The position numbers and the translations under genes were made by a program. DNA of 64,000 bases, taken from contig JBGAIH010000030.1 in assembly GCA_044225675.1 (NCBI GenBank), positions 3,572-67,571 on the forward strand, in the 5' to 3' direction. Shown here piece after piece: positions 9,401 to 17,273 of this stretch. The DNA is from JACMQX01 sp044225675. Lineage in GTDB: Bacteria > Pseudomonadota > Gammaproteobacteria > Burkholderiales > Burkholderiaceae_C. Under the pieces are notes generated by a model. It was not told where the DNA came from. It saw only the letters and a list, made by a program, of their open reading frames with translations, and ran no database searches. How positions within the stretch are numbered: the first letter of the stretch is position 1; each line of letters starts with the position of its first letter.

Positions 9401-10428
9401 TCAAGCCCGCGCGTGCGGCAGGCGGCGCGCAGCAGGCCGACGGTCGCGAGACGGGGCCGTCGCACGGATCGGGTGCGTCGGGGGCTTCCGCGTCCGGGCA
9501 GGCGGGCGCCGGTGCCGGCAAGGGCGCTGCCCACGCTGCGGGCAGCCCGCAAGGACGCGAAGGTTTCGCGGTCGACGCGGGCCAGCGCCACACGCGATGG
9601 GATTTCGCGGAACTGCCCGAACTCATGGAGATCCGCAAGGGCGGGCAGACGCTGATCGGCTTTCCGGCGCTGATCGACCAGGGCGATGCGGTGACGATCG
9701 AGGTGTTCGACGAGCCCGACGTGGCGGCCGCCCGGCACCGGGCGGGCCTGCGCCGGCTGTTCGCGCTGCAGATCCGCGACGCGCTCAAGTACCTGGAGAA
9801 GAACCTCCCCGACCTGCAGAAGATGGCCGTGACCTTCATGCCGCTGGGCACGGCCGAGGAGCTGCGCGACCAGATCATCGAAGTCGCGCTCGACCGGGCG
9901 TTCCTGCTTGATCCCTTGCCGGCCGATGCACATGCATTTGCCAAGCGGGTGGAAGAGGGGCGCGGACGCCTCACGCTCATCGCCAACGAGGTCGCCCGGC
10001 TGGCGGGGCAGATCCTGGTCGACTATGCGGCGGCCGTTCGCAAGGTCAAGGACACCAAAGGCCAGCCCGACGCGACGGCGGATGTGACGCAGCAGTTGCA
10101 GCGCCTCATGCCCAAGCGCTTCCTGGCGCTGACGCCGTGGGCGCAGCTCCAGCACTTTCCGCGCTACCTCAAGGCGGCGACGATGCGCCTGGACAAGCTG
10201 CGAGCCGATCCCGCACGTGACGCGACCCGTCTTGCCGAGCTTCGCCCGCAGGAGCAGCGCTACTGGCGCCTCGTGGCCGAGCGCAAGGGCGCGGTCGACG
10301 ACCGGATGCAGGAGTACCGCTGGCTGCTGGAGGAGCTGCGGGTGAGCTTCTTCGCGCAGGAGCTGCGCACGCCGCAACCGGTGAGCGTCAAGCGCCTGGA
10401 CAAGGTCTGGGTGCAGCTCAACAGCTGA
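6499..10428 (+). CDS. hrpA: ATP-dependent RNA helicase HrpA (DEAH box)
   Basis: A 1309-aa DEAH-box helicase involved in mRNA processing and rescue of stalled ribosomes. Motifs are Walker A GETGSGKT (37-44), DEAH at 141-144 (IIDEAHERSLN), VTSATIDAQRF, ATNVAETSLT and QRAGRCGR. HA2/OB-fold regions follow, then the long DUF3418-type C-terminal domain, ending at about 1309. A Gly/Ala/Ser-rich low-complexity linker lies at about residues 965-1025. The start is TTG at 6499, because a stop sits in frame at 6484-6486 and no ATG or GTG lies nearby that would keep the N-terminus. Confidence 0.94.
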   Translation: MSEPSLTIEFPESLPVSGKRDEIAAALAANQVIIVCGETGSGKTTQLPKIALTMGRGRLNAPDGKGRLIGHTQPRRIAASSVAKRIAEELKTPLGEVVGYKVRFQDRLSRNASVKLMTDGILLAETQTDPLLKAYDTIIIDEAHERSLNIDFLLGYLREILPRRPDLKVVVTSATIDAQRFAEHFASARGPAPVIYVSGRMFPVEQRWRPFEESREHDLNDAIAEAVDELWRDAGRAGGDILVFLPGEREIREAADHLRKHLAHQPVYRDTEVLPLFSRLSQAEQDRIFESHSGRRIVLATNVAETSLTVPGIRYVIDSGTARVKRYSFRSKVEQLLVEPISQAAANQRAGRCGRVANGICIRLYDEKDFASRPPFTDPEILRSSLAGVILRMKSLHLGQVEDFPFIEPPQRRAIADGYQLLNELGAVDDLNELTPMGRELARLPLDPRVGRMILEARERQALDEVLVIASALSVQDVRDRPLEAQQQADQAHQKFDDEKSEFTGYLKLWKWLHDARGGHGKDHKLSNRQYEQLLRQNFVSVRRVREWRDIHTQLHTVVAEHKWRLNAAPASYEQLHMSMLSGLLGNIGWKMEDDEAYLGARGIKFYRHPGAHLSKRPGRWIVAAELVETTRLFGRGIANIEPQWIEQVGGHLLRKQLLDPHWEKKAGEVMALERATLYGIVIYSGRRVNYGRVDMAAAREIFIREALVAGQWDTALPFLAANRKLIRQVEEMEHKSRRQDVLVDDELIYAFYDQQLPADVFSGHAFEQWYRAESKRQPRLLMLTREELMRHEAAGITTDAFPRTIRLGGVDCAATYLHEPGDARDGLTVTVPLFVLNQVNDERCEWLVPGMLQGKILALLKSLHQKPRSRFVPLPDSAARIAALFSEPVRFGHGSLTDALLKLVRDETSLDVKRADFKLDMLSPHLFMNFRVVDEHGRQLGTGRNLGALKAELGAQARGAFQALAGLKPARAAGGAQQADGRETGPSHGSGASGASASGQAGAGAGKGAAHAAGSPQGREGFAVDAGQRHTRWDFAELPELMEIRKGGQTLIGFPALIDQGDAVTIEVFDEPDVAAARHRAGLRRLFALQIRDALKYLEKNLPDLQKMAVTFMPLGTAEELRDQIIEVALDRAFLLDPLPADAHAFAKRVEEGRGRLTLIANEVARLAGQILVDYAAAVRKVKDTKGQPDATADVTQQLQRLMPKRFLALTPWAQLQHFPRYLKAATMRLDKLRADPARDATRLAELRPQEQRYWRLVAERKGAVDDRMQEYRWLLEELRVSFFAQELRTPQPVSVKRLDKVWVQLNS

Positions 10429-10434
10429 CGCACG

Positions 10435-10472
10435 ACGGGCCCGCAGGCGCTGGATGCACCTGGCGGGCCCGT
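10435..10472. terminator. Hairpin between hrpA and the DUF3309 gene
   Basis: ACGGGCCCGC (10435-10444) pairs perfectly with GCGGGCCCGT (10463-10472) across an 18-nt loop, directly after the hrpA stop and before the convergent DUF3309 gene. No good T-run follows, so it is a weak terminator candidate. Confidence 0.4.
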
Positions 10473-10494
10473 TGGCTTTGCAGGCCGCTCGGGC

Positions 10495-10653
10495 TTATAT
10501 CTTGCCCATGAGCAGCAGCACGACCAGGATCAGCACGACGAGACCCAGGCCGCCGCTCGGGCCGTAGCCCCAGTTGCGGCTATAGCCCCAGCTCGGGAGC
10601 GCGCCGACGAGGATCAGGATCAGGACGATCAGGAGAATCAGGGAAATCGACAT
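10495..10653 (-). CDS. DUF3309-type membrane miniprotein
   Basis: A 52-aa protein starting MSISLILLIVLILIL and ending LLLMGKI. It consists of two hydrophobic stretches (about 3-18 and 37-50) separated by a Trp/Tyr/Gly-rich turn (SWGYSRNWGYGPSGG). This layout matches the small DUF3309 proteins of proteobacteria, whose role is unknown. An AAAGGTG ribosome-binding site precedes the start. Its 3' end faces hrpA. No partner gene is obvious. Confidence 0.75.
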   Translation of the reverse strand: MSISLILLIVLILILVGALPSWGYSRNWGYGPSGGLGLVVLILVVLLLMGKI

Positions 10654-10789
10654 GGCAGACACCTTTTGTGAGAGTTGTGATGGGTGAAGCCATGGTCGCC
10701 GCAGGCACGCACCCGGTCAGCAGGCCGAAGGGCCTTTCTGCCGTGGGGGCTGTCCTACACAGGATGCTCCCGAGGGAGCGGGCGAGCGC

Positions 10790-11956
10790 TCAGATGCGCG
10801 CAAGACGGTCGAGTGCACTGCGCAGCGTCTCGTCCTTCTTGGCGAAGCAGAAACGCACGATGCGCTGGTCGAACCCGTCGCCATAGAAGGCCGACATCGG
10901 GATCGCCGCCACGCCGATCTCGCGCGTGAGCCAGAGGCAGAAGTCCGACTCGCTCAGCTCGCTGACGTCCGAGATGTCGACCGACTGAAAGTAGCTGCCC
11001 TCGCTGGGCAGCAGGCGCAGCCGGGTGCGCGCGAGGCCTTCGCGGAACAGGTCGCGCTTGCGCTGGTAGAACGCCGGCAACTCCAGATAGGGCGCCGGGT
11101 CGGCCATGAACGCGGCCAGCCCGTGCTGCACCGGCGTGTTGACGGTGAACACGTTGAACTGGTGGACCTTGCGGAACTCGGCGGAGAGGGGCGCCGGCGC
11201 GGCCACGTAGCCGACCTTCCAGCCGGTGACGTGGTAGGTCTTGCCGAAGCTCGAGACGATGAAGGCGCGGGCCGCCAGGGCCGGGTAACGCGCGACGCTT
11301 TCATGCGGCCGGCCGTCGAACACCATGTGCTCGTAGACCTCGTCGCTGATCAGCAGCACGTCGGTGGGCGCGAGGATGTCCTGCAGCGCCAGCATGTCTT
11401 GCCGGCTCCACACGGTGGCGCTCGGGTTGTGCGGCGTGTTGATGATGAGGGCGCGGGTGCGCGGCGTGATCGCGGCAGCGATCTTGCCGAAGTCGGGGCG
11501 GAAGCTGCCCGGCGTGAGCGGGACGCGAACCACGGTGCCGCCCGCCAGTTCGATGTTGGGCACGTAGCTGTCGTAGCAGGGCTCCAGCACGATGACTTCG
11601 TCGCCCGGCCGGACGACGGCCAGGATCGCGGTGATGATGGCCTGCGTCGCGCCGGCCGTGATGGTGATCTCGGTCGCCGGGTCGTAGCGGTGGCCGTACA
11701 GCGCCTGCATCTTGGCTGCCACGGCCTCGCGCAAGGCCGGCACCCCCGTCATGGGCGGATACTGGTTGAGCCCCGAGGCCATGGCTTCGGCCACGGCCTG
11801 GACCAGCTTCGGGTCGCAGTTGAAATCCGGGAAGCCCTGGCCCAGGTTCACCGCCCCTTTTTCCGCAGCCAGCGCGGACATCACGGTGAAGATCGTCGTG
11901 CCCACGGCGGGCAGCTTGGTTTCAACGGGCGGGGTGCGGACGGTGGTGGTGCTCAT
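10790..11956 (-). CDS. Class I/II PLP aminotransferase (methionine/kynurenine aminotransferase-like, YbdL type)
   Basis: A 388-aa fold-type I aminotransferase. The PLP Schiff-base lysine is Lys239 in SSFGKTYHVTGWKVGY. Asp205 (ISDEVYEH) should bind the pyridine nitrogen, and NTPHNPSA provides the conserved Asn-Pro. The N-terminal VNLGQGFPDF and QYPPMTGVPALREAV are typical of the methionine/aromatic (YbdL, KAT) branch, so a 2-oxo-acid product from methionine or an aromatic amino acid is likely. Exact substrate cannot be read from sequence. It stands alone, downstream of cysB on the same strand. Confidence 0.85.
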   Translation of the reverse strand: MSTTTVRTPPVETKLPAVGTTIFTVMSALAAEKGAVNLGQGFPDFNCDPKLVQAVAEAMASGLNQYPPMTGVPALREAVAAKMQALYGHRYDPATEITITAGATQAIITAILAVVRPGDEVIVLEPCYDSYVPNIELAGGTVVRVPLTPGSFRPDFGKIAAAITPRTRALIINTPHNPSATVWSRQDMLALQDILAPTDVLLISDEVYEHMVFDGRPHESVARYPALAARAFIVSSFGKTYHVTGWKVGYVAAPAPLSAEFRKVHQFNVFTVNTPVQHGLAAFMADPAPYLELPAFYQRKRDLFREGLARTRLRLLPSEGSYFQSVDISDVSELSESDFCLWLTREIGVAAIPMSAFYGDGFDQRIVRFCFAKKDETLRSALDRLARI

Positions 11957-12040
11957 GCTTCAGAACAAATGAATAGGGAAGGCATCATGGAAAAAAGGAC
12001 GCGACGCACACCAGCGAAGGCGCCGGTGCGCCAAGCGCCC

Positions 12041-12128
12041 CTTCGCGGCAGCCGCGGAGCCGGCTTCGCCGGGCCGCTGGCTGCGCCCCCCAGTGGGGGG
12101 AGGCGGCCGCAGGCCGCTTCGGGGGGCG
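12041..12128. repeat. Hairpin-rich GC palindrome cluster (REP-like)
   Basis: This 88-bp stretch lies between cysB and the aminotransferase. It contains CCCCCC-AGT-GGGGGG (12086-12100), GCGGCC-GCA-GGCCGC (12103-12117) and a longer-range pairing of CGCCCCCC (12084-12091) with GGGGGGCG (12121-12128). It abuts the cysB stop. It looks like the mobile-type intergenic palindromes seen repeatedly in Comamonadaceae genomes, and may also end cysB transcription. Only one copy is in this window. Confidence 0.5.
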
Positions 12129-13073
12129 TCACAGTTCATAGTCGTTCACATGGCCGCTCAGGGCCTTGGCGATCAGGTTGCGGTCGAGCCGGTCGCTCAG
12201 CAGCTCGGCGAACTTGAAGACGAAGTTGCGCAGGTAGGCGCTCTTCTTGAAAGCGACGCGCGCGATGTTCTGCCCGAACAGGTGCCCGGCGGGGCGGACC
12301 ACCAGGTCGTTGTTGCTGCCGTCGTCGCGCACGGCCATCTCGGCCACGATGCCCACGCCCAGGCCGAGGCGCACATAGGTCTTGATCACGTCGGAGTCGA
12401 TGGCCTCCAGCGCGATGCGCGGCTCCAGCTTGCGGTTGGCAAAAGCCGTGTCGATCCGCGTGCGCCCGGTGAACGAGGGGTGGTAGGTGATGATCGGCTC
12501 GCGCGCGATGTCTTCGAGCGAGATGCGCTCCTTCTTCGCCAGCGGGTGGTCGGCCGGCAGCACCAGCACGTGCTGCCACTCGTAGCAGGGGAGCGTGACC
12601 AGTTCCGCATAGTCCGACAGCGACTCGGTGGCGATGCCGATCTCGGCCACTTCGTCGATCACCATCCGGGCCACCTGGTCGGGCGCGCCCTGGTGCAGGC
12701 TCACATTGACCTTGGGATAGGCTTCGCGCAGTTTCGCAACCGGCACCGGCAGAACGTAGCGGGCCTGGGTGTGGGTGGTGGCGATGGACAGCGTGCCGCT
12801 GTCTTCGGCGCTGAACTGCTCGCCGATGCGCTTGAGGTTGCCGACCTCGCGCATGATCAGCTCGATGCTGCGCAGGACATGCTGGCCGGGCTCGGTGATG
12901 CGCTTGAGCCGCTTGCCGTGCCGCGCGAAGATCTCGACGCCCAGCTCTTCTTCCAGCTCGATGATGGCCTTGGACACCCCGGGCTGGGAGGTGTGCAGCG
13001 CCTTGGCGGCCTCGGTGAGGTTGAGGTTGCGGCGCGCCGCCTCCTGCACGAACCGGAACTGATGAAGATTCAT
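12129..13073 (-). CDS. cysB: LysR-family regulator CysB
   Basis: A 314-aa activator of sulfur assimilation genes. The N-terminal winged HTH (about 1-60) contains LTEAAKALHTSQPGVSKAI, and the rest is the periplasmic-binding-like effector domain (about 90-300), which senses N-acetylserine in characterised relatives. The start MNLHQFRFVQEA is the standard CysB start. No Shine-Dalgarno sequence precedes it, and an inverted repeat abuts the ATG. The sulfate transporter at 18-3053 is a probable target. Confidence 0.95.
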   Translation of the reverse strand: MNLHQFRFVQEAARRNLNLTEAAKALHTSQPGVSKAIIELEEELGVEIFARHGKRLKRITEPGQHVLRSIELIMREVGNLKRIGEQFSAEDSGTLSIATTHTQARYVLPVPVAKLREAYPKVNVSLHQGAPDQVARMVIDEVAEIGIATESLSDYAELVTLPCYEWQHVLVLPADHPLAKKERISLEDIAREPIITYHPSFTGRTRIDTAFANRKLEPRIALEAIDSDVIKTYVRLGLGVGIVAEMAVRDDGSNNDLVVRPAGHLFGQNIARVAFKKSAYLRNFVFKFAELLSDRLDRNLIAKALSGHVNDYEL

Positions 13074-13103
13074 ATCGAAATGATACTAAAAAATCACTTC
13101 GAT
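13074..13103 (-). promoter_or_regulatory. Inverted repeat and putative promoter at the cysB start
   Basis: ATCGAAATGAT (13074-13084) and ATCACTTCGAT (13093-13103) form an 11-bp dyad with one mismatch and an A-rich 8-bp spacer, touching the cysB ATG. On the minus strand, TTACAA and TAGTAT are spaced by 16 bp, with TAGTAT (13083-13088) inside the dyad. That promoter would give an almost leaderless transcript. Autoregulation by CysB is the natural interpretation but is inferred. Confidence 0.55.
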
Positions 13104-13128
13104 ATTGTAATGAGCTTATATGGAGGCG

Positions 13129-13488
13129 TCAGGGCCGGGCGATTTCTGCGAGCAGCGCGATCAGGCGCGGATCCTCGCCTACGGTGGGTCGCAGGGTCAC
13201 GCGGAGCCCGGGATGGGCCGCCGACAGCGCGTCCGCAAGCCCAGGGAGGTCTTCGCGCACATGCTTGCCCATGCCGAGGAACATCGGCACCACCGTGACC
13301 GAGGTGGCACCGCTGGCCACGAGCCCGGAGACGGCGTCTTCCAGGCGCGGCTCGCACAGCTCGATGTAGGCGCATGTGACCAGCGCCTCTGGCGCGTCGG
13401 CCCGCAGCCGCGCGGCAACGGCTTCGATGGGCCGGCGCCACAGCGGGTCGCGCGAGCCATGCGCCAGAAGAACGATGCCCTCAGCCAT
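13129..13488 (-). CDS. cbiX: CbiX/SirB-type sirohydrochlorin chelatase
   Basis: A 119-aa small chelatase, the single-domain length of CbiX-short proteins. The N-terminus has the metal/tetrapyrrole motif LLAHGSRDPLW, and the centre has VTVVPMFLGMGKHV, with histidines expected to bind the metal. It should insert iron or cobalt into sirohydrochlorin for siroheme or cobalamin. Siroheme is the cofactor of sulfite reductase, which fits the neighbouring cysB. It starts 9 bp after the lptG stop and is probably cotranscribed. Confidence 0.85.
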   Translation of the reverse strand: MAEGIVLLAHGSRDPLWRRPIEAVAARLRADAPEALVTCAYIELCEPRLEDAVSGLVASGATSVTVVPMFLGMGKHVREDLPGLADALSAAHPGLRVTLRPTVGEDPRLIALLAEIARP

Positions 13489-13497
13489 GGTGCCGCG

Positions 13498-14607
13498 CTA
13501 CCTCCGGAGCACCAGCCAGCCGAAGGCCCCGAGCGACAGCACCGAATAGATCAGGCCGGGTGCCGCAGCGGTGAGCCACGGCCACCAGTTGCGCAGATTG
13601 CCGATGTAGCCGAACACGTTGTTGAGCAGGAAGAAGCTGATGCCGATCAGCACACCCGCGAAGATATAGCCGGTGATGCCGCCCGAGCGGAAATGCAGGT
13701 AGGCGAAGGGCAGGGCGAGCACGACCATCACCAGGCAGCTCAAGGGGTAGAACACCTTGCGCCAGAACTCGATCTCGTAGCGCTGCGCGGTCTGGCCGTT
13801 GGCGTCCAGATGCTGGATGTACTGGAACAGGTCGATCGTGCCCATGCGCTCGGGCTTGAGCAGGGCCACCGACACCATTTCGGCGCTGATCTCGGTGGGC
13901 CAGCGGAAGGTCTGCAGCCGCGTGCGCTCGACCTGCGCGGTGTCGGAGCCGGCGGCGGAAAACTCGCTGCGTTCGGCGTTCTGCAGCACCCAGGCGCCGT
14001 CCTCGCCGAAGCGCGCCTGCGGCGCCTGCGTGAGCGACACCAGAAAGCCCTTGCTGTCGAACTCGAAGATCCGCACGCCCTGCATGTCGCCATCGGGCGA
14101 CAACGCGCTCACGTTGGCGGCATAGGAGTTGTAGACCTGCCGCTCCTTGAGCCAGGCACCGGTCTGCCCCATGGTGATGCGGCCCTGGAAGCGCGCCTTG
14201 AGCAGTTGCGCCGTGCGGTCCGACGCGGGAGCCACGTAGTCGCCCACCGCGAAGGTCAGCAGCACGAACGCCATGCCCAGCGTGAGCAGGGTGCGCAGCG
14301 CGCGCCACGGGCCCAGGCCGCTGGTGCGCAGGATGGTGTATTCCGAACTCTGGGCCAGGCGGACCATGACGAAGACCGTGCCGATCAGCACCGAGATCGG
14401 CATGAGTTCGTAGAGGTGGCTGGGCACCAGCAGGCTCACGTACATGAGCGCGTGGGTCAGCATGTAGACGCCCGACGGCCCCGGCTTGCCGATGCCCTGC
14501 AGTTCGTCCACGAAGTCGAAGAAGAAAAAGAGCGCAAGAAAGCCGAGGGTCACGAACGCGACGGCCGCGAGCACCTCGCCATAGATCAGCTGGCGGATCG
14601 TCTTCAT
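13498..14607 (-). CDS. lptG: LPS export ABC transporter permease LptG
   Basis: A 369-aa permease of the LptB2FG complex, which pulls lipopolysaccharide from the inner membrane towards the Lpt bridge. Helices are near residues 12-35, 55-80 and 95-120, with three more after about residue 280. A periplasmic beta-jellyroll region (about 130-270) lies between the two groups. Its start overlaps the lptF stop by 4 bp. The LptB ATPase is not in this window. Confidence 0.93.
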   Translation of the reverse strand: MKTIRQLIYGEVLAAVAFVTLGFLALFFFFDFVDELQGIGKPGPSGVYMLTHALMYVSLLVPSHLYELMPISVLIGTVFVMVRLAQSSEYTILRTSGLGPWRALRTLLTLGMAFVLLTFAVGDYVAPASDRTAQLLKARFQGRITMGQTGAWLKERQVYNSYAANVSALSPDGDMQGVRIFEFDSKGFLVSLTQAPQARFGEDGAWVLQNAERSEFSAAGSDTAQVERTRLQTFRWPTEISAEMVSVALLKPERMGTIDLFQYIQHLDANGQTAQRYEIEFWRKVFYPLSCLVMVVLALPFAYLHFRSGGITGYIFAGVLIGISFFLLNNVFGYIGNLRNWWPWLTAAAPGLIYSVLSLGAFGWLVLRR

Positions 14608-15710
14608 GCGTCGCGCTCCTGCCGGCGCTGCCGGGCCCGCACCGGGTTCCAGCTCCAGTTGTTGTGCCGCTTGCCGAGCCAGAGCAGTCCCAGCGCCAGC
14701 ACGCCGCCATGCAGGGCCACGATGAAGGCGCCCGGCGTGGTGCGCCCGTTGGCGATCCAGCTCTGGCCGACGTTCACGAGGTTGTAGTAGACGACGAAGG
14801 CAAACAGCGCGAACACGAGGTTGCCACTGCGCCCGGCGCGCGGATTGGCGCCCGAGACCGCCAGGCCGATGACCACGAAATTCAGCGCCGCCAGCACCAG
14901 GCTGACGCGCCAGGTCAGCTCGCCCAGGTTGGTGCGCGTCGGCTGGGCCAGCAGGGTGAGCGTGGGCAGTGCCTTGGCGGGCGCCTCGTCCTGCGCGCCG
15001 AGCTTGTCGGCGCCTACCTGAGTCGCGTACTCGTCGAAGCGGCTGATCTTGAGGTCGGGCTGGCCCACCGTGCTCTCCAGTCGCTGGCCGTTGCGCAGCA
15101 CGAGGAAGCGGTCGTCCTTGATCGTCTCGATGCTGCCGCTGCGGGCTGAAGTCATGGCCTCCTTGCCGCGCTCGCTGGCCGAAATGAACACGTTGTTGCC
15201 GGACTTGCCGTCGGGCGAGTCCTTGTCGAGGAAGAACACCCGGCTGCCGCTGGCCGATTCCTGGAACTGGCCCGGTGCGATGCGTTCGAGGTCGCCGCGC
15301 TTTTCATAGCGGTCGCGCAGGTCGCGCGACTGCTGGTTGGCCCAGGGCCAGGCGAACAGCGCGAGCAGGGCGATCACCAGCAGCACCGGCCAGGCAAAGC
15401 GCAGCAGCGGCGACAGAAAGCCCGACAGCCCGCGGCCGCTGGCGAACCAGATGACCATCTCGCTTTGCTGGTGCATGCGCGAGAGGGTGGCGACGATGGC
15501 GATGAACAGGCTCAGCGCCAGGATGGTGGGCAGCTGGCCGAGCACCGTGTAGCCCATGACCATCATCACGTCCTGCGGATTGACGCTGCCCCGGGTGGCC
15601 TGCCCGAGCGTGCGGATCAGCATGATCGTCATCACGATGGTGATCAGCACGACCAGGGTGGCGCCGAAGGTGCGGGCCAGCTCCTTGCGGATGGAGGAAT
15701 GGAATAACAT
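14604..15710 (-). CDS. lptF: LPS export ABC transporter permease LptF
   Basis: A 368-aa partner of LptG, with the same six-helix plus periplasmic-domain layout. I chose the ATG at 15710 (MLFHSSIRKELARTFG), which matches the family N-terminus; a TTG 21 bp upstream would add seven atypical residues. The gene is divergent from pepA with only 23 bp between the starts, so each promoter must overlap the other gene. Confidence 0.93.
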   Translation of the reverse strand: MLFHSSIRKELARTFGATLVVLITIVMTIMLIRTLGQATRGSVNPQDVMMVMGYTVLGQLPTILALSLFIAIVATLSRMHQQSEMVIWFASGRGLSGFLSPLLRFAWPVLLVIALLALFAWPWANQQSRDLRDRYEKRGDLERIAPGQFQESASGSRVFFLDKDSPDGKSGNNVFISASERGKEAMTSARSGSIETIKDDRFLVLRNGQRLESTVGQPDLKISRFDEYATQVGADKLGAQDEAPAKALPTLTLLAQPTRTNLGELTWRVSLVLAALNFVVIGLAVSGANPRAGRSGNLVFALFAFVVYYNLVNVGQSWIANGRTTPGAFIVALHGGVLALGLLWLGKRHNNWSWNPVRARQRRQERDA

Positions 15711-15733
15711 CGCTTTGAAGGAAAGAAGCAATT

Positions 15734-17248
15734 ATGGACTTTGAACTCAAGACCCTGAGCCTGGCGGGCGCTGCCGCCGAGAAGACCGACGCGCTGGTGG
15801 TGCTGGTGCCGCAGGGCCTTGCGTCTGGCAAGGGCGTGCTGGACCGGGCGCTGGCCGATGCGCTCGGCAGCGGCGACTTCGAAGCCAAGGCGGGCAAGCT
15901 GCTGTCGTTGTGGAAGCCCCAGGGCGTGACGGCAGCCCGCGTGGTGCTGGCTGGCGCGGGCGAAGGCAGTCCTCGGCTGGTCCGCCAGGCCGTCGCGGCG
16001 GCCATCGGCTCGCTCAAGGCCGGGCCGGTCAAGAACGTGGTGGTGCTGCTGCCCGAGGGCGCCGGAGCCGACGCATTGCGTGCGGCAATGCTCGCGGTGG
16101 CCGAGGCCAGCTACGTCTACACGACGACCAAATCCAAGGCCGAGGGGCGCAAGCTGGCCCGGGTGGTGCTGGGCGTGGGCGATGCAGCCGGCCTGAAGGC
16201 GGCCTTTGCCCAGGCACGCGCCACGGTGACCGGCATCGAATTCGCCAAGGAGTGGGCCAACCGGCCTGCCAACCATTGCACGCCGACGATGCTCGGCGAC
16301 GCTGCGCGGGCCATGGCCAAGGCGTCGAAGGTCATTGACTGCGAGGTGCTGGGGCCCAGGCAGGTCGCCCGGCTCGGGATGGGCTCGTTCATGTCGGTGG
16401 CACAGGGTTCGGACGAGGAGCTGCGCTTCATCGTCCTGCGCTACGACGGTGCGCCTGCGAAGGCCAAGGTCGCGCCCACGGTACTGGTGGGCAAGGGCAT
16501 CACGTTCGACACCGGCGGCATCTCGCTCAAGCCGGCCGCCGAAATGGACGAGATGAAGTTCGACATGTGCGGCGCCGCCAGTGTGCTGGGCGTGTTCCGC
16601 GCACTGGCCGAACTCAAGCCGGCGATCAATGTCGTCGGTCTCATCCCGGCCTGCGAGAACATGCCGGGCGGCCACTCGGTCAAGCCCGGGGACGTGGTCA
16701 CCAGCATGAGCGGCCAGACCATCGAGAACCTCAACACCGACGCCGAGGGGCGGCTCATCCTGTGCGACGCGCTCACCTACGCCGAGCGCTTCAAGCCCCG
16801 GGCGGTGATCGACGTCGCCACGCTCACCGGCGCCTGCATGATCGCGCTCGGCGCGGTGCGCAGCGGCCTGTTTGCCAGCGACGACGCGCTGGCTTCGGCG
16901 CTGCAGGCCGCTGGCGAATCGGCGCTCGATCCCTGCTGGCGCATGCCGCTGGACGACGAATATGCCGAAGGCCTGAAGACCAACTTCGCCGACGTGGCCA
17001 ACGTGGCAGGGCGGGCCGGCGGTGCAGTCACCGCCGCGAAGTTCCTGCAGCGTTTTGCCGGCAAGTACCCCTGGGCGCACCTGGACATCGCGGGCTCGGC
17101 GTGGAAGAGCGGCGCGGCCAAGGGCGCGACCGGCCGGCCGGTGGGCCTGCTGTTGAACTACCTGCTGGCGCCTCCCATCGAAAACACCTCAGCCACACCA
17201 GCCACCGGTGTCAGGGCGGCGGCCAAGACTTCTCGCAGGAAGGCCTGA
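15734..17248 (+). CDS. pepA: Leucyl aminopeptidase PepA
   Basis: A 504-aa cytosolic M17 metallopeptidase that removes N-terminal residues; in E. coli it is also a DNA-binding architectural protein. The metal-binding core is visible: VGKGITFDTGGISLKP, FDMCGAASV and the family signature NTDAEGRLILCDAL. The C-terminus has an extra tail of about 20 Ala/Arg/Lys-rich residues. GGAAAG (about 15719) serves as ribosome-binding site. holC follows after 25 bp, an arrangement common in proteobacteria. Confidence 0.95.
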   Translation: MDFELKTLSLAGAAAEKTDALVVLVPQGLASGKGVLDRALADALGSGDFEAKAGKLLSLWKPQGVTAARVVLAGAGEGSPRLVRQAVAAAIGSLKAGPVKNVVVLLPEGAGADALRAAMLAVAEASYVYTTTKSKAEGRKLARVVLGVGDAAGLKAAFAQARATVTGIEFAKEWANRPANHCTPTMLGDAARAMAKASKVIDCEVLGPRQVARLGMGSFMSVAQGSDEELRFIVLRYDGAPAKAKVAPTVLVGKGITFDTGGISLKPAAEMDEMKFDMCGAASVLGVFRALAELKPAINVVGLIPACENMPGGHSVKPGDVVTSMSGQTIENLNTDAEGRLILCDALTYAERFKPRAVIDVATLTGACMIALGAVRSGLFASDDALASALQAAGESALDPCWRMPLDDEYAEGLKTNFADVANVAGRAGGAVTAAKFLQRFAGKYPWAHLDIAGSAWKSGAAKGATGRPVGLLLNYLLAPPIENTSATPATGVRAAAKTSRRKA

Positions 17249-17273
17249 TCGGACCGCAGTCCGGGGCGCCGCC

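Noticed and set aside
7015..10377. A 1120-codon minus-strand open frame opposite hrpA
   Set aside because: It is antisense to a clear helicase, its translation is Arg/His/Leu/Ala-rich with no domain, and long antisense frames are expected in GC-rich genes.
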